Shown here piece after piece: positions 1-11,899 of a stretch of DNA of 64,000 nt. The stretch's first letter is position 1. Each line of letters starts with the position of its first letter. The notes under the pieces are model-generated. The model was not told where the DNA came from. It saw nothing but the letters and a program-made list of their open reading frames with translations, and did not search any database. Source of the stretch: Lunularia cruciata (Eukaryota > Streptophyta > Marchantiopsida > Lunulariales > Lunulariaceae); NCBI GenBank assembly GCA_948567375.1, contig OX419756.1, positions 23,910,552 to 23,974,551 of the forward strand, given 5' to 3'. The translations under genes and the position numbers were made by a program.

Positions 1-1340
1 CTTCACTAAAAGAAGTTTCAACCAAGGAAATTTTTAGCAAAAGGAATTTTGCAAGGTGCTTTTTGTGGTTTATATCTCTATGGTTACATGTCCAAATGAA
101 ATGATTTATATCTAATTAGAAGCATATTTTCAAGTGCTTCCTATTCACACTAAAACCATAGAGGTTGAAGGTTTTAAGTTACAAGCATTTGAGTTTTGTT
201 TTGGTTTGACAAGTAAAAGTGCATCACATTTAGTGGATCATAATTTTTCCTTCACAAATATATCTTTATCTTTCGGGAATTGTCCTTGAAGAGCTTTTGA
301 TTGAGTCCAAGATGGTCTTGATTGAAGATCTATAGCAGAATTTATAAGCTTTTAAATAATCCTAAATTTTTGGATTTTGGAATATTTGTCAAGATAGATT
401 CTTTGGTGAAATTTCAATAAGCCAAAGCAACTTCATAGTTTGGATTCTTAGGGTGTTATAAAATGTAATTAGGGTCAATGGCTAAGGAATTGTAAATTGG
501 ATTGTAGGAAGTAAAGAGAGATGACCAAATTGATGAAGATGTACAATTAAAGTGCATATTATATCTACTCAAACCCTATAGAGTAGTTACAATTTCAGAA
601 GGAAGTTGAGAGGGCAATTTTATCTTAGTTGTTAGGCAAATGTTAGAGAAGTTAGATAGGTTTTAGTTGTTATAAATCCCAAGTGGCATGGCTATTTAAG
701 CTTGACACTTGAAGTGCTATTGTATTCAAGTTGAGCATGAGGTGAATAAAGTGATAGAGCAAAGGACTCTAAGTAACCTTTCTTAATTCTTATGAGTAGT
801 CTTGTTTCTTCATGTTGAACCTTCTTGATGAATCTTTGTGGTGATTGATGGTGAATACTCTATGTGTTTGATCCTCAATATTTGGGATTCTGTGTGTGTT
901 TGATCCTTAGTTCCATCCTTTTGAAGCAATTCCTTGATGGGTCTTAGTAATCTATAATGTAAACAACAATCAATGATATCAAGGGCACAAATCAAGAGTC
1001 TATGATGAAGTCCTTTGGGAGAATGAAGTCCTTGGTTGAAGTGTAGAATATGATTCTCCATGCAAATGGCCTTTTATTTGGAAGAAGAGCCTTTGTGTCA
1101 AACTGAATTATCACCTTTACCCTTAATTTGAAAAAAATAATTTTGAATGTAATTTTCTACTTTATATTTTTGCAATGCACCTTGGCTATTTAAGCTTAAG
1201 ACCTGAAGTTCTTTCTCTCACAAGTTGAGTATAAGGTGAATAAAGTGATAAAGCAGATAGTTTTATGTTACTTTTCTTAATTTTTAATTTCTTAATTTTG
1301 GAAAATTTTGAAAAATGTACTCTAGTTTTTATGATTTATT
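1..1340. repeat. AT-rich repeat DNA with a duplicated LTR-like segment
   Basis: No gene is visible. A segment around 690-795 (containing 'ctatttaagcttgacactt' and 'aggtgaataaagtgat') recurs in diverged form around 1185-1290. The two are direct repeats about 495 bp apart and resemble the 3' part of an old LTR, but I cannot find TG...CA ends or a target duplication. The first 16 bases (cttcactaaaagaagt) recur near 29260, a weak hint of a shared repeat family. The longest ORF here (810-1061, minus) has no recognisable domain. Confidence 0.4.
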
Positions 1341-1511
1341 TCCTCCGCAAGGTTCGTCCACGGAGGGTGAGTAAGGGTCTAAGATCATGCTGAAAGGCGT
1401 AGTCGATGGACAACAGGCAAATATTCCTGTACTACCCCTTGTTGGTCCCGAGGGACGGAAGAGGCTAGGTTAACCGAAAAATGATTATCGGTTCAAGGAC
1501 ACAAGGTGAAT
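1341..1511 (+). pseudogene. Plastid 23S rRNA fragment in nuclear DNA (NUPT)
   Basis: The segment from 'tcctccgcaaggttcgtcca' through 'ggttcaaggacacaaggtg' matches the plastid form of large-subunit rRNA, including the diagnostic stretch 'ctaccccttgttggtcccga'. Only a piece of about 170 bp is present, and it sits in AT-rich DNA with no other rRNA or plastid sequence around it. Compared with the plastid sequence as I know it, many of the changes are G-to-A or C-to-T, the expected decay of methylated nuclear DNA. It is a nuclear copy of plastid DNA rather than a working rRNA gene. A mitochondrial 26S origin is less likely because of the plastid-specific segment. Confidence 0.85.
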
Positions 1512-2585
1512 TCGTTTGAAATTTTAATGGGATTGAAAAATATAAATAATTAATTGTTACATTTAATCTAAAAAATGTTATATGTAGTTCATTTTAAATT
1601 TAATATCATTAAATTATATTATATAATCATATTTGAGATTTTGATTATATTTCAAACTATGATTTAATTAATATTTATGGATTTTATAATTTATATCAAT
1701 TTTATATAATTTAAATAAATAATGTTGGTTTTAAATTTTTTTACATTTAGCTTTACAAAATTTTAAAATTAATATTTTTTAAAAATTTATCTTTATGTAG
1801 AATATATTTTTAATTTAGATATCAGACTTCATAAAATAAATTAATAATTATAAAATAAAGTTTTTTAAATTACTGATAAAATTATTTAAATTATTGATAT
1901 AATTACATGAATCAATAATCCAAATCTTTCAAAATTTTATCTATGATCTAGAAAGGACATTTAAATTATAATTTCAGGTTTTAATTTTAGATTTCTGTAA
2001 ATTTAGGTTTACATATTCTAAAATTAATATAAAAAATTGGTTATTTCTCAAAATATATTTTTTAATTAGATATAAAATTACATAAACAAACTAATTATTA
2101 TAAAATGAACTGTAATTTATAAATAGTGAATTTAATATAATTAATTAATTGAACCAAAAAATTGTTTATCTCTAAAAAATTAAACATAAATTTTTATTTG
2201 AAATATTATATGAGATCTAATGTTTACATGAATCAATAATTCTAATGTTTAAAATTTTATCTGCTAATAAGAAAGGACATTCAAATAAGACTTTTAATTA
2301 TTTTAATTATAATTTTATTAAATTAACTATAAAAAATAAAAGTTATTAAATTTGGCTATATTGTATAATTTTTCTGATTTTCTTTTGTATATCCATTAAA
2401 TCATTTCAGTTTTAAGTTATAAAAGATTTATAAAATTAAAATCATAAAAATTAAAAGTATAAAGTTTTTATTTCATTTTGAATTTTGTACTACTCTTCTA
2501 ACAAGATATAGGAAAATTTATTTGAAACCCATTTAGATAATATAATTGTTACAAGTTAAGAGGGATTCTAGACTTGTCAAAAATT
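1512..2585. other. Very AT-rich stretch, no gene seen
   Basis: About 1.07 kb of extremely AT-rich sequence with short repeated words such as 'gaaaggacattcaaat' (two diverged copies near 1953 and 2271) and 'catgaatcaataat' (near 1905 and 2230). These suggest an old tandem duplication of about 320 bp. No ORF, RNA gene or LTR boundary can be supported. Confidence 0.5.
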
Positions 2586-2885
2586 TTGGCCTTGATCATT
2601 AAAAGTTGTTCAGAAGCAACACAAGTTGTGCCTTACATATTTCACGAAACATTCTGCCACTTACCAACCAGTTTCCCCTTCTACATCGATGTTCCGTGCC
2701 GCAACAGGCACTTCGTGGAACTATGAGCGTTTCTAAATTCATGGGAGTTACATCCGATATTTTTTTGGTACCCTCCTCGCCTTTCGTTCTTCGTGTCAAT
2801 TCTATGTATTTTAGTTTCTGTATTAAGTCTACCTACTATCTGAGTCTCATAGACACGAAGCGTATGTAGCGTAATTGAATGGTTT

Positions 2886-3309
2886 GACCTAGTTACGACC
2901 TTTCTTTTGAAAGCTTTTCGATTTACTTCCCCCGGACCCCAATGGAGCAATCGACTTAGTGGACGATTTTGCGTCACTTGCAACTGGCCGGCGTTCCGTC
3001 TTTACTCCTTTCACTATCTGTGTACTTCTGGTTCTGGTCCTTTTCTTCATAAGGATCTTCCTCCTGCTTTACTGTTGGAAGTTAACAGGAGTACCGTCGC
3101 TTGAAAACAGAGCGAGGTTCAGAGCGTTTTCCAAACTGATTAGCAGGGCACATGTAACCACAATGGTTTCTAGAAGTGACTCACTAATAACGGCCCCCAA
3201 ATTGTCAACACTGGAAATCATGCATGCGACATGGAATCATGGACCCCTAGCCCTTCGACATGGATCCAACTACATTCTGCTATCTTGTTCAATGAAGTAC
3301 AGCAAATAA
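2886..3309 (+). CDS. Unrecognised ORF or exon with one membrane segment
   Basis: An open frame of about 140 codons runs from just after a stop near 2885 to the stop at 3307-3309. It has no clear ATG near its start, so it would have to be an internal or 3' exon. The translation contains 'FPPDPNGAIDLVDDFASL' and then a strongly hydrophobic run (about 20 residues rich in L, V, F and I, near 3010-3075) followed by a basic, polar tail. The base composition is balanced, unlike the AT-rich DNA to the left. It converges on the 3' end of the H3 gene. An overlapping plus-strand frame at 2606-2869 is also open. I do not recognise the family; a chance ORF is possible. Confidence 0.2.
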
Positions 3310-3631
3310 CATTAAGTATACGACGTCATAACACTCCAATTCTGAACAAAAATTTGATGTTTACCTCACAACTGTGGAGTGACAACTGATGATCGTGAAG
3401 GCACAATGCCTTTGAAGTTCAGGAATCCGACTATATTTACAAAAAAGTAGTTTGAAAATTTCTACATTGCCTATTTCAGTGTCAATCGAACTACTTGATT
3501 CAGCTTTGTCCAAGAAAGCCAACAAGAATTTTCTATTGTGAAAACGTGCGGTAAGGCTTTAACAGATGCAAACGATTCACATGTAAGCACATTCACCGTA
3601 ACAAGACGCTCAACAAGATGTAAGCAGAGTC

Positions 3632-4153
<522 letters not shown>

Positions 4154-4170
4154 CTACGATGCGTCTGGCT

Positions 4171-4323
4171 TTATGTATCGCAAATTTGCACGGGAAATAC
4201 CTCGAGAATAGCTAAAGGCGGGAGCCAGAAGAATTTCAAACGCAATTTGACTAATTCGTCAGATCTCAAAATCGGACGGGTAAAAAGCTGATCCTTCCCT
4301 TAGTGATTCAGTTCTCTGATTGG
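4171..4323 (-). promoter_or_regulatory. Putative H3 promoter (CCAAT and TATA-like boxes)
   Basis: On the minus strand a CCAAT box (complement of 4319-4323) lies about 280 bp upstream of the H3 ATG, and a TATA-like 'ATACATAA' (complement of 4171-4178) about 130 bp upstream. That spacing would leave a leader of roughly 100 nt. I did not find the plant histone octamer CGCGGATC. Confidence 0.4.
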
Positions 4324-5450
4324 CTCAGCTTTGCCTATTTTCGCTGATGATTCACCCATGCTTAACTGCTTCAATCGTAGTAGTAACTGAACTGCGTCTA
4401 GAGCGTCAAGTACGGCGTACTGTGGTAATGCACGGCTGAATGTACGGACATTCCAAAAAGAGAACCAGGGAAGGAAAGGAATGGGATGTTAAGGTGGACG
4501 TAGCCATCGTCTTCAACTGGATGTTACGAGGTTATCTGGGAGGGATCGTTTGAGGACTTAGGATTTAGAAGAAATACGAACCCATTTTCCACACATCAGT
4601 CTGGTTGAGTCGTAGTAAATACCGTCGATTTAGTGCAAGAAACTCACAATAGCGAGTTTTAAGCTTGGCACTGTATTTCGAGGCTCCTGTCAAACCTTCA
4701 TTGTGAATTTTGTTCTCCTTCAGCCTTCAGCCGGGAGTTTCCTGTTGGCAGACTTTGTCAATTTCTGGCATGGAGAAATTCGGTCCCTTTAGCTTTCACT
4801 TAAAGAGGGAGAAGGCGACCGCTTTCACTTAAAAGGACAACGTTTGTCACAAGCATCTTAAAAGGAGATCCAAACTGAGGTTTTGTTCTACGTTCCCATT
4901 TACTGATATATCTATCCGTTGTTATGTAAGAAAGAGAGATTGGTTGGTTGATTCTGAAACCCCTCCTTGACCTTGGAGTCTTTAATATTCATTCCCTGAA
5001 TCTTGGAATTGCACTACCTTATACTGCTCACCAATCCTTTTGCTCTTGTGAAGTACACAATAGGGGGTTTCAGAAATAGGTTTGACAGATGTCTACAGGA
5101 TAAATAACAAACTTGGTAATAATTCATAGTGAACTCTGTAACGGTATGAGATTGTAATAACTGAACGCTATGTAATTTCAATTAAGGGATATATTTTGCA
5201 AATTGCATTCATTTATAAAAATCAAATCATATGTTACGGATGTTTAGGAATGTCGTAACTAAATAAATGATTTTCAGATAGAGTGACGTGTTTCCTCAAG
5301 AGGGTGGCTACGCGGTCAGTTGAGTCACATATGATTGATGATTTGGTTTCCGTATTCAAGATCCAAAATGGCCCCGCTCAACAATTCAAATTTCTAAACT
5401 CGAATTCACCACCCTCTGGAGCAAATGTGCGAGTTGTTAAGCAACTAACG
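4324..5450. other. Intergenic, no gene seen
   Basis: Moderate base composition and no ORF with recognisable content. This is the spacer between the H3 promoter and the outer edge of the 48-kb inverted block. A short plus-strand ORF at 5283-5537 overlaps its end. It may be a 5' exon or leader of the next gene, because the matching region of the other arm near 53.15-53.25 kb looks similar, but it has no known domain. Confidence 0.4.
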
Positions 5451-5639
5451 GCGGTTTTGGAGTTTCACATTGGTGTGGGAAATGATCAACGCCAACGTGC
5501 GGCAACCAAGAAATTGATTAGAGGTCGCCAATTCTGACAATTCTTACGCTAAGAGTGCAACAAGATTTTTGCAATGGGAGATCAAGTACCTTGTTTTAGT
5601 GTATGAAATTCCGCTGATCTGGGACCTATAGAGTCATCT

Positions 5640-6658
5640 TTGGATTCGCAACCTCAACAACCATTAGGGAAATTTGGAGACTTGTTGAGGATGGCTTCTT
5701 CCGTGCTGGGCAAAACCAAGGAGGATGAACGATTTCGCATGGCAACACACCATTATAGCAAAATACTGGATTATTTGGAGGACCCCGAGCATTTTGCACA
5801 GATTCATGGTAGGAATTGCAAAAAGCACATTCAAAAATTGACAGCATTTAGTTTCATAGCAACCTTTTTGATTAGGGAGGGTCAAGGATTTCCTACTTAT
5901 ATAAAAAGTGACAGACTTTACAAGAAATGCTTGCGGTATATGAAACAGTACAAAGAAACTTGGGGGCTTAAGAACAAGTCTACGGGAGAAGGTCTCACCA
6001 AGAAGGAATATGGCAAAGGGTGGAGAACTTTAGAAGATAAATTGAATGGAATGTGCCCACATTTTGCAAGAATGGAAGCCATGTTTGGGATCAGAGCAAA
6101 CATAAGTCCATCGGCAATGGTAAGTTTAGGAGATTGAATCCTAATTCAAGCGATATTTGTGAGGCTGGCAAGGAGGAGGTCCATGAAGATGCACATGAGT
6201 GCTCCTAATTCTCATCTCCTCTAGAGGTGGTGCTCCTTGACTTGGGCCCCAAGTTGGTTGCAAACACCCAAGGGGTGGAAAGTTTACCGAGTGGCATGGA
6301 CAATGGAATCCTATCACCTGAGGATGAGTCTCTATTTGTTCCATCGATCGAGGACTCACCTTTCATTACACCACCGCCTTTAATTTGTACAAGAGATGGA
6401 TCCGATTGTGCTTTTGCCAACCAAGAAGAGGAACGTGACCCAAAGAGGAGGAAAGGTGAAACATCTTCAAGTAAGGTACCCAAGTTGTCACCTAGTATGT
6501 CATTGTCTCATGATTTAGCAAAAATTACCATGTTGAAGGTAGATACTATAGAATCAAGAGAGAGGTTACGACTAGCTGAACTAGAAGCCACCAACATGAG
6601 GAAAAGAGAGAAAACAATGATGAGAATGGAAGCAGAGCGTGTTAGATTAGAGACGGAG
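5640..6658 (+). CDS. Unrecognised nuclear-type protein, left-arm copy, cut by chromovirus
   Basis: Two exons (about 5640-6119 and 6227-6658) are joined by a 107-bp GT-AG intron: donor ATG|GTAAGT, pyrimidine-rich acceptor ending ctctagag. The open frame begins upstream of 5640 without an ATG, so an upstream exon is likely; the first in-frame ATG is near 5691. Exon 1 encodes a charged domain (DERFRMATHHYSKILDYLED, later GWRTLEDKLNGMCPHFARM). Exon 2 encodes an acidic linker, a basic NLS-like KRRK and an Arg/Glu-rich coiled coil. A Ty3/gypsy element then interrupts the frame; the native end resumes at 12958. A decayed homologue with the same splice donor lies inverted at 53099-44964. The layout recalls the accessory ORF1 of PIF/Harbinger elements, but I do not recognise the family. 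Confidence 0.55.
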
Positions 6659-7244
6659 TGTAATACCAAGAGCTAGCCATATGATCTAGATGTGAAATTT
6701 GGTTTGGTAACATCTAGAATGATGTTATACATGATGGTCAAAATAGATAAGATAGAATTATCACCAAAAGGGGACTTCTACTAATAGAGTAGGAACCAAA
6801 ATATGCCTGAAATCTTTGAAGGCAATTTTGGAGGCCTAAACGGATGAATTAGGCCTCAAAAATGTGCAGATTCTCTCCTCCCCAACATAGGAAAGGCTAG
6901 CCTTCCCTCCCCCCTGCTTTGTCTCGTCAAGAGCTTTCCAACGGTACCTTACTCATGTGATTCTGAGATTCCTACAAGAAGATTCCCTAAAAGATTCCCT
7001 CCGGTCAAAGCTTGTTTGACCAACCAGATAGGACCTAGACCAGACATGTCACCCATCCAAGTAAGTAATCCAAGGGTGGAGCTTGCTGACATGTCACCCA
7101 TCTGTGTCCCTAATCCTATGGTGGAGCTTCCTTGGCGGAGATCCTCTTTGTCTATATAATAAAGAGAAGGTGCTCCCTTGGGGCATCGATTGTTTGAGTG
7201 TGCAATCTGTGTTTTCTCTCTTCTCTTGTCCTTGGAGTATTACA
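6659..7244 (+). repeat. Left LTR of chromovirus A (586 bp)
   Basis: Begins tgtaataccaagagctagcc and ends cttggagtattaca. It contains a TATA-like 'tctatataataaag' near 7150, a likely U3/R promoter element. This is the short LTR form, without the ~149-bp internal duplication seen in some solo LTRs. Confidence 0.95.
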
Positions 7245-7245
7245 A

Positions 7246-7257
7246 TGGTATCAGAGC
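7246..7257 (+). promoter_or_regulatory. Primer binding site (initiator Met tRNA)
   Basis: The sequence tggtatcagagc begins two bases after the LTR end and is the standard plant LTR-retrotransposon primer site complementary to the 3' end of initiator methionine tRNA. Confidence 0.95.
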
Positions 7258-7844
7258 GAGTGTTTTAGTCCAAGAGAGTGGATCACCCCTCCTGGAATAG
7301 CATGAACTACTGAAATTGAGTAATTTGAGGTGGAAAACATAGAGAAATTGCGAGACTTAGGAAGGACTTTAGAGAGCGGATGGGATGGATGCATCGGGAG
7401 GACAATTTCCCGCACCTAGCTTTCCATTCTCAAATCCATTCCACATCAAGGTTATGTACATCCACTTTGAGCAGATGAGGGTATTGTTAGTTTATCACTT
7501 TGGTGCAGAATTCATGGACAGAGTGATGAACTCACCAAACCCGGTGATTCTACCTGTGATATATGACAGAGAGTGGAATTTGACAATCTACATTCTATTA
7601 TGATGTAATGGATATGAATGTTCCGAATCCTCTCCCTTTCAATACTCAAGTAGAAATCCGTTATGTAGTGAGACCGAAAGTGATGTTTAGAGATTTTGTT
7701 GTTAGGAATTTTGGTGAGGAGTATTATCAACAAGTGATAGCGTCGGAGGTCCCAATGGTAGTTCCAATAGTTTGTGTGCCTTCCAGAGTGATCATATTGA
7801 CTCTGTATTGAAGTAGACATTAGCAGTTGAGTGTCGTAGGAACC

Positions 7845-9014
7845 ATGGATCCGCAATTGCAAGAGTTGGTGCAAGGAATGCAAGGCATGTTGAATGAATT
7901 TTGAGAGATTAAGATGACCATGGAGACATTACAAAGTCAAGTGCAGATCCTGAGGAACAATCAAGCCATGCAAGAAGAAGAGCCATCTCAAAACCCAGTA
8001 CCTGTGACTCAAGTACTTGGAGAGGCACCCGTGCCCACAAACCCTATCAACGATGAAGCCACATTGCTACTCCGGATGAAGAAGACCTGCAACATCGAGC
8101 CTTACAAGGGGCAGCGTTCCATGGGAGTAGTGGAAAATTGGATCTCGAGAATGAATCGATATTTCTGATTGTTCTCAACAGAGATCACAGAGCATGTTGT
8201 AGGCGTGTTTGCATGTGGATACTTGACCAATAAAGCCCTCACATGGTATGATCCTTGGGAATGATCCATGCTGGCAGAGAGAAGGGAGGTCACATGGACA
8301 GCAATGCAAGAAAGATTGCTGAAGAATTTCCAATCGGTGGATTCTGTGCAAATGGCTCGAACCCGACTATGGGGATTGAGATAGAAGAATAGTGTACAAG
8401 AGTATATGGAGGCATTTCTGGATCTACAAGTTGCTATTACTGACGTGAGTCCAGCAGAGGCTCTCGACAATTTCAAACGAGGGTTGAAAGAGCGGATTTG
8501 CCAAGAAGTCATGGTGCAAAATCCTCGCATGGTATTTGAAGCCATTGCTTGTGCATAGAGAATAGCAAGAGCATTAGGTGGAGGTGAAGAAGTAGCTCCA
8601 CCTCAACATTATCGGGCAGAAATGCCACACATGGGTGGACCAATACCAATGGAATTAGGCAACCTTTGATTCCGGGATCGAGGAGCACGACCGCTTCAAG
8701 GAGAGCGGGAACGGGTAGAAGCACAAAGAGATAGAGTCCCACGAGGAGAAGGGACTCAAGGAGAACAACGCCATTGTTACAATTGTGGCTGTATTGGGCA
8801 CATATCTACCAATTGTCGCACTTATTTCCCTAGAGGCCCTCGGCCTTCATTCAAGCGATCTTTGAACAACATGGAGAGGCACATTGAAGAAGAGGAGGTG
8901 GAAATCACTTTGAAAAAACAAAGATTGCCAATAAATGTACCTTGCGGCCTTATTGGCTCAATAAGGAAGCAGAGAAGCGAGGGAAGGAAGAAGAATAATG
9001 TGCAAAGATCTTGA
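7845..9014 (+). pseudogene. Chromovirus A gag (zinc knuckle present, several stops)
   Basis: A single frame starting MDPQLQELVQGMQG at 7845 runs through capsid-like sequence (WYDPWE, a gag hallmark, near 8245) to a CCHC zinc knuckle, CYNCGCIGHISTNC (8775-8816). In-frame stops interrupt it at 7902, 8166, 8262, 8382, 8556, 8667 and 9012. Each is TGA or TAG where CGA or CAG would fit the protein. The region 7385-7811, upstream, has two further short open frames of unclear relation to gag. Gag forms the particle that packages the element RNA; this copy cannot make it whole. Confidence 0.85.
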
Positions 9015-9455
9015 AAGGCAACCTCACAATTGATTGTCGTGAATAGAATCCTAGAAGGTAATCAAGTGAGAGTATTAATAGATCCGGGAGCAACAAAGAA
9101 TTTATTGTCTCGCTCTGTTGATAAGATTTGGAATGGATCTAAAGAGAGATGGAAGTGAAGAAGTAGAGTTACCAAATGGGCAAACAGAGAGGATTGAATC
9201 ATTACCTAGACGGGTAACCCTCTCTATAGGAGAATATCAGGAAGCAATTGAGTGGCGAGTGATATAGTTAGCTCGTTATGATGCAATTTTAGGCATGCCA
9301 TGGATGGAGCAGTACAACCCTATGGTGGATTGGAGGAAGAAAGTAGTGAGAACCCACCAATGGTCAATCATTGGGGTTAAAGAAAAATCACATAGGCAGA
9401 AACTGCCTCTATATGTCATAGGGCGACAACTATCTGTAAGACCGATAGATGTTTT
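9015..9455 (+). pseudogene. Chromovirus A aspartic protease remnant
   Basis: This continues the gag frame. The active-site region reads VLIDPGATKNLLS (codons at 9081-9092 give D-P-G-A), where retroelement proteases have D-S/T-G-A, so a key residue is replaced. Downstream 'YDAILGMPWMEQYNP' is the conserved C-terminal protease part. Later stops separate it from the reverse transcriptase frame. Confidence 0.8.
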
Positions 9456-10310
9456 ATGGGTCTAATAAGAGAAGTCCAGAGTGCACAACTCGATGGAAAA
9501 TTCCCTGAGAAATTGAAGGATGTCGTGGATGAGTTTCAAGATGTCTTTCCTGATGATCTACCCTCAGGATTACCACCAAAAAGGCGAGTAGATCACAAAA
9601 TTGAGACACTTCAGGGGAAGACGCCTCCTTGTAAGGCCCCATATCGCCTATCACCTCATGAGTTGGAGGAGTGTAAGACTCAAATTGAGGAGATGTTGCA
9701 GAAAGGGTTCATCCAACCTAGCATATCACCATATGGGCCCTTGTCTTGTTTGTGAAGAAGAAGGATGGTACAATGCGTATGTGCATTGACTATCGACGTC
9801 TCAATCAACAAACAGTGAAGAAAAAATACCCCTTACCTCGCATGGATGACCTGTTTGATCAACTCCATGGAGCGAGATACTTCACCAAACTGGACTTGAG
9901 GAGCGGTTACAATCAAATCCGAATTGCAAAGGAGGATGTGTACAAAACTGCCTTTTGAACCAAGTATAGCCACTTTGAGTATCTTGTGATGCCTTTTGGC
10001 CTCACCAATGCACCTGCCACTTTCATGAGTCTAATGAATGACATATTTCGTCTATACTTGGATAAGTCTATTATTGTCTTCCTAGATGATATCTTAGTAT
10101 ATAGTAGCACGATGACAGAACACAAACAACATCTATGAGAGGTCCTCCAGATTCTAAGACAGAATCAGTTGTACGCCAAAATCTCAAAGTGTGAGTTTGG
10201 CAAGTCTGAAGTAGACTACTTGGGGGATAGAGTAAGTGTAGAGGATATTCAAGTATTGATAGATAAAATAGAGGTCATTAAAAATGGAGTGCCCCAAAAG
10301 ATCAGACTCA
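9456..10310 (+). pseudogene. Chromovirus A reverse transcriptase (frameshifted)
   Basis: The RT motifs appear in order: [60 protein letters not shown] and the catalytic [11 protein letters not shown] one-base loss near 9737 puts the second part in another frame. Stops at about 9956 (TGA) and 10136 (TGA) sit where Arg codons CGA are expected, and another shift near 10285 precedes the RNase H linker. RT copies the element RNA into DNA; this copy is inactive. Confidence 0.9.
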
Positions 10311-10323
10311 ACTTAAGAGCTTC

Positions 10324-10900
10324 TTGGGGTTGACGGGATTCTATCATAGATTTTTCAAGGACTTTTCCAAGGTTGCACAGCCTTTAATGGCACTACTTGG
10401 CAAGGGGAAGAAGTGGACATGGGGAACTGCACAAGAGTTGGCCTTTCAAGAATTGAAGGCCGCCTTGCTACATGCACCAATCTTGAAGTGGTATGACCCA
10501 AAACGTCCATTCAAGTTGGCTATAGATGCATCAGGCGTAGCAATAGGAGCAGTCATACAACAAGAGTGGCATGACGGATGGCATCCAATTGCATATTTCT
10601 CTCAAAAGTTGTTACCGGCAGAATGCAACTACCACACCATAGAACGAGAAGAGCTTGCCATCGTTCTAGCAACCAAGCATTGGAAGTACTACTTGGGCGA
10701 GAAGGCATTTGTAGTAGAGACAAACCACAAACCTCTAGTCTACCTCGAGACGTAGAAGGATCTATCTCATCGCCAAATTCGGTGGGCAAAGTGGCGACAA
10801 CGCTTCAACATGACAATCACCTACGTGGAAGGTAAGAAGCAACTTGCAGATGCATTCACCCGCATGCCAATGACCAACAACTTGGTGGCAGAGGTTAAGA
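10324..10900 (+). pseudogene. Chromovirus A RNase H domain
   Basis: GLTGFYHRFFKDFSK is the RT-RNase H connection. It is followed by LAIDASGVAIGAVIQQ (catalytic Asp region) and HTIEREELAIVLATKHW (catalytic Glu region). One TAG near 10753, where Gln is expected, breaks the frame, which then resumes as LSHRQIRWAKWRQRF and reaches the ADAFTRMP motif. Confidence 0.88.
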
Positions 10901-11858
10901 TTAACCCTGAATTCTGGCGAGAGATTCTGGTTGCTACAAAAACTGATCCACAGATTGTAGAAGCACAATCATCCAAAGGCGTCACCAACACCCAAGGACT
11001 CACCTTTCGGGATGGTAGATTATGGATCCCAAATGTCCCAGAATTACACACCACCATTCTAGCGGAATGTCATGATTCGGCCATTGCAGCTCATGTCGGA
11101 GTGGACAAGACCTTGGATGCAGTCAAGCGCCATTACTATTGGCCCAAGATGAGCAACGATGTGATGGACTATGTGCGTAGCTGCCTACTTTGTCAACAGA
11201 ACAAAGCTTCTAATCAAGCTCCTATAGGGCTCCTTCAACCTCTCTCCACTCCTACCCAACGTTGGGAACAAGTGAGTATGGATCTCGTTTGTGAATTATC
11301 CAAGACCACCTCGGGGTTTGACTCCATTGTGGTCTTTGTGGACCTGCTCAGCAAAATGATTCATGTATGCCCTACAACCAAGGAGGTGACCGCTCCACAA
11401 CTAGCTCAATTATACTTAGATGCAATCTTTGCTCACCATGGCTTGTCTAGAGTACTCATCACCGATAGAGGCACCCAATTCACCAGTTTGTTTTGGTGAA
11501 CACTCTTTGGTTTCTTCAAAACCAAGTTGGCCATGTCCACAGCTTACCACCCACAAACAGATGGCCAAACAGAGCGGGCTAATCGCACGATTGAAGACAT
11601 GTTACGCGGCTTCACCTTAGAAGTGCAAGAGAGGTGGGACACCCTACTCCCATTGGTGGAATTCACTTACAACAATTCAGTGAATGCATCCACCTAGGTC
11701 ACTCCGTTCTTCCTCATGTATGGTGAGCATCCCTTCACACCTTCTAGCTTGATGAAGATCCGTCCAGTGGCTACCAAGGTCGATGTAGTCAACACATTTG
11801 TTTCTAGAATCCAACAAGGTGTGGAGAGCGCCAAGCACAGATTACAGATTGCGCAAAA
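10901..11858 (+). pseudogene. Chromovirus A integrase
   Basis: The zinc-binding part has the HHCC pattern (AAHVGVDKTLDAVKRHYYW ... CLLCQQNKASNQ). The core shows the first Asp in MDLVCELSK, the second in VLITDRGTQFTS and the Glu in DGQTERANRT. TGA at 11497 and TAG at 11696 interrupt it. Integrase joins the DNA copy to the chromosome. Confidence 0.9.
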
Positions 11859-11859
11859 T

Positions 11860-11895
11860 CGACGGTGTGCATTAGTATGCTGATGCACACCGTCG
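11860..11895. repeat. Perfect 13-bp-arm hairpin made by a 10-bp insertion
   Basis: Arms cgacggtgtgcat (11860-11872) and atgcacaccgtcg (11883-11895) are exact complements around a 10-base loop. The integrase frame expected here reads QNRRYADAHRRHMEF. Removing 10 bases (tgtgcattag) restores that reading, so the left arm looks copied from the right arm. The change shifts the frame and ends the upstream ORF at a TGA. Confidence 0.8.
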
Positions 11896-11899
11896 GCAC

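Noticed and set aside
1341-1511. Functional rRNA gene
   Set aside because: Only about 170 bp of 23S rRNA is present, with substitutions and no plastid context.
5640-6658. Standard trihelix or Myb/SANT transcription factor
   Set aside because: The expected Trp spacing of these domains is not visible; only overall layout is similar.
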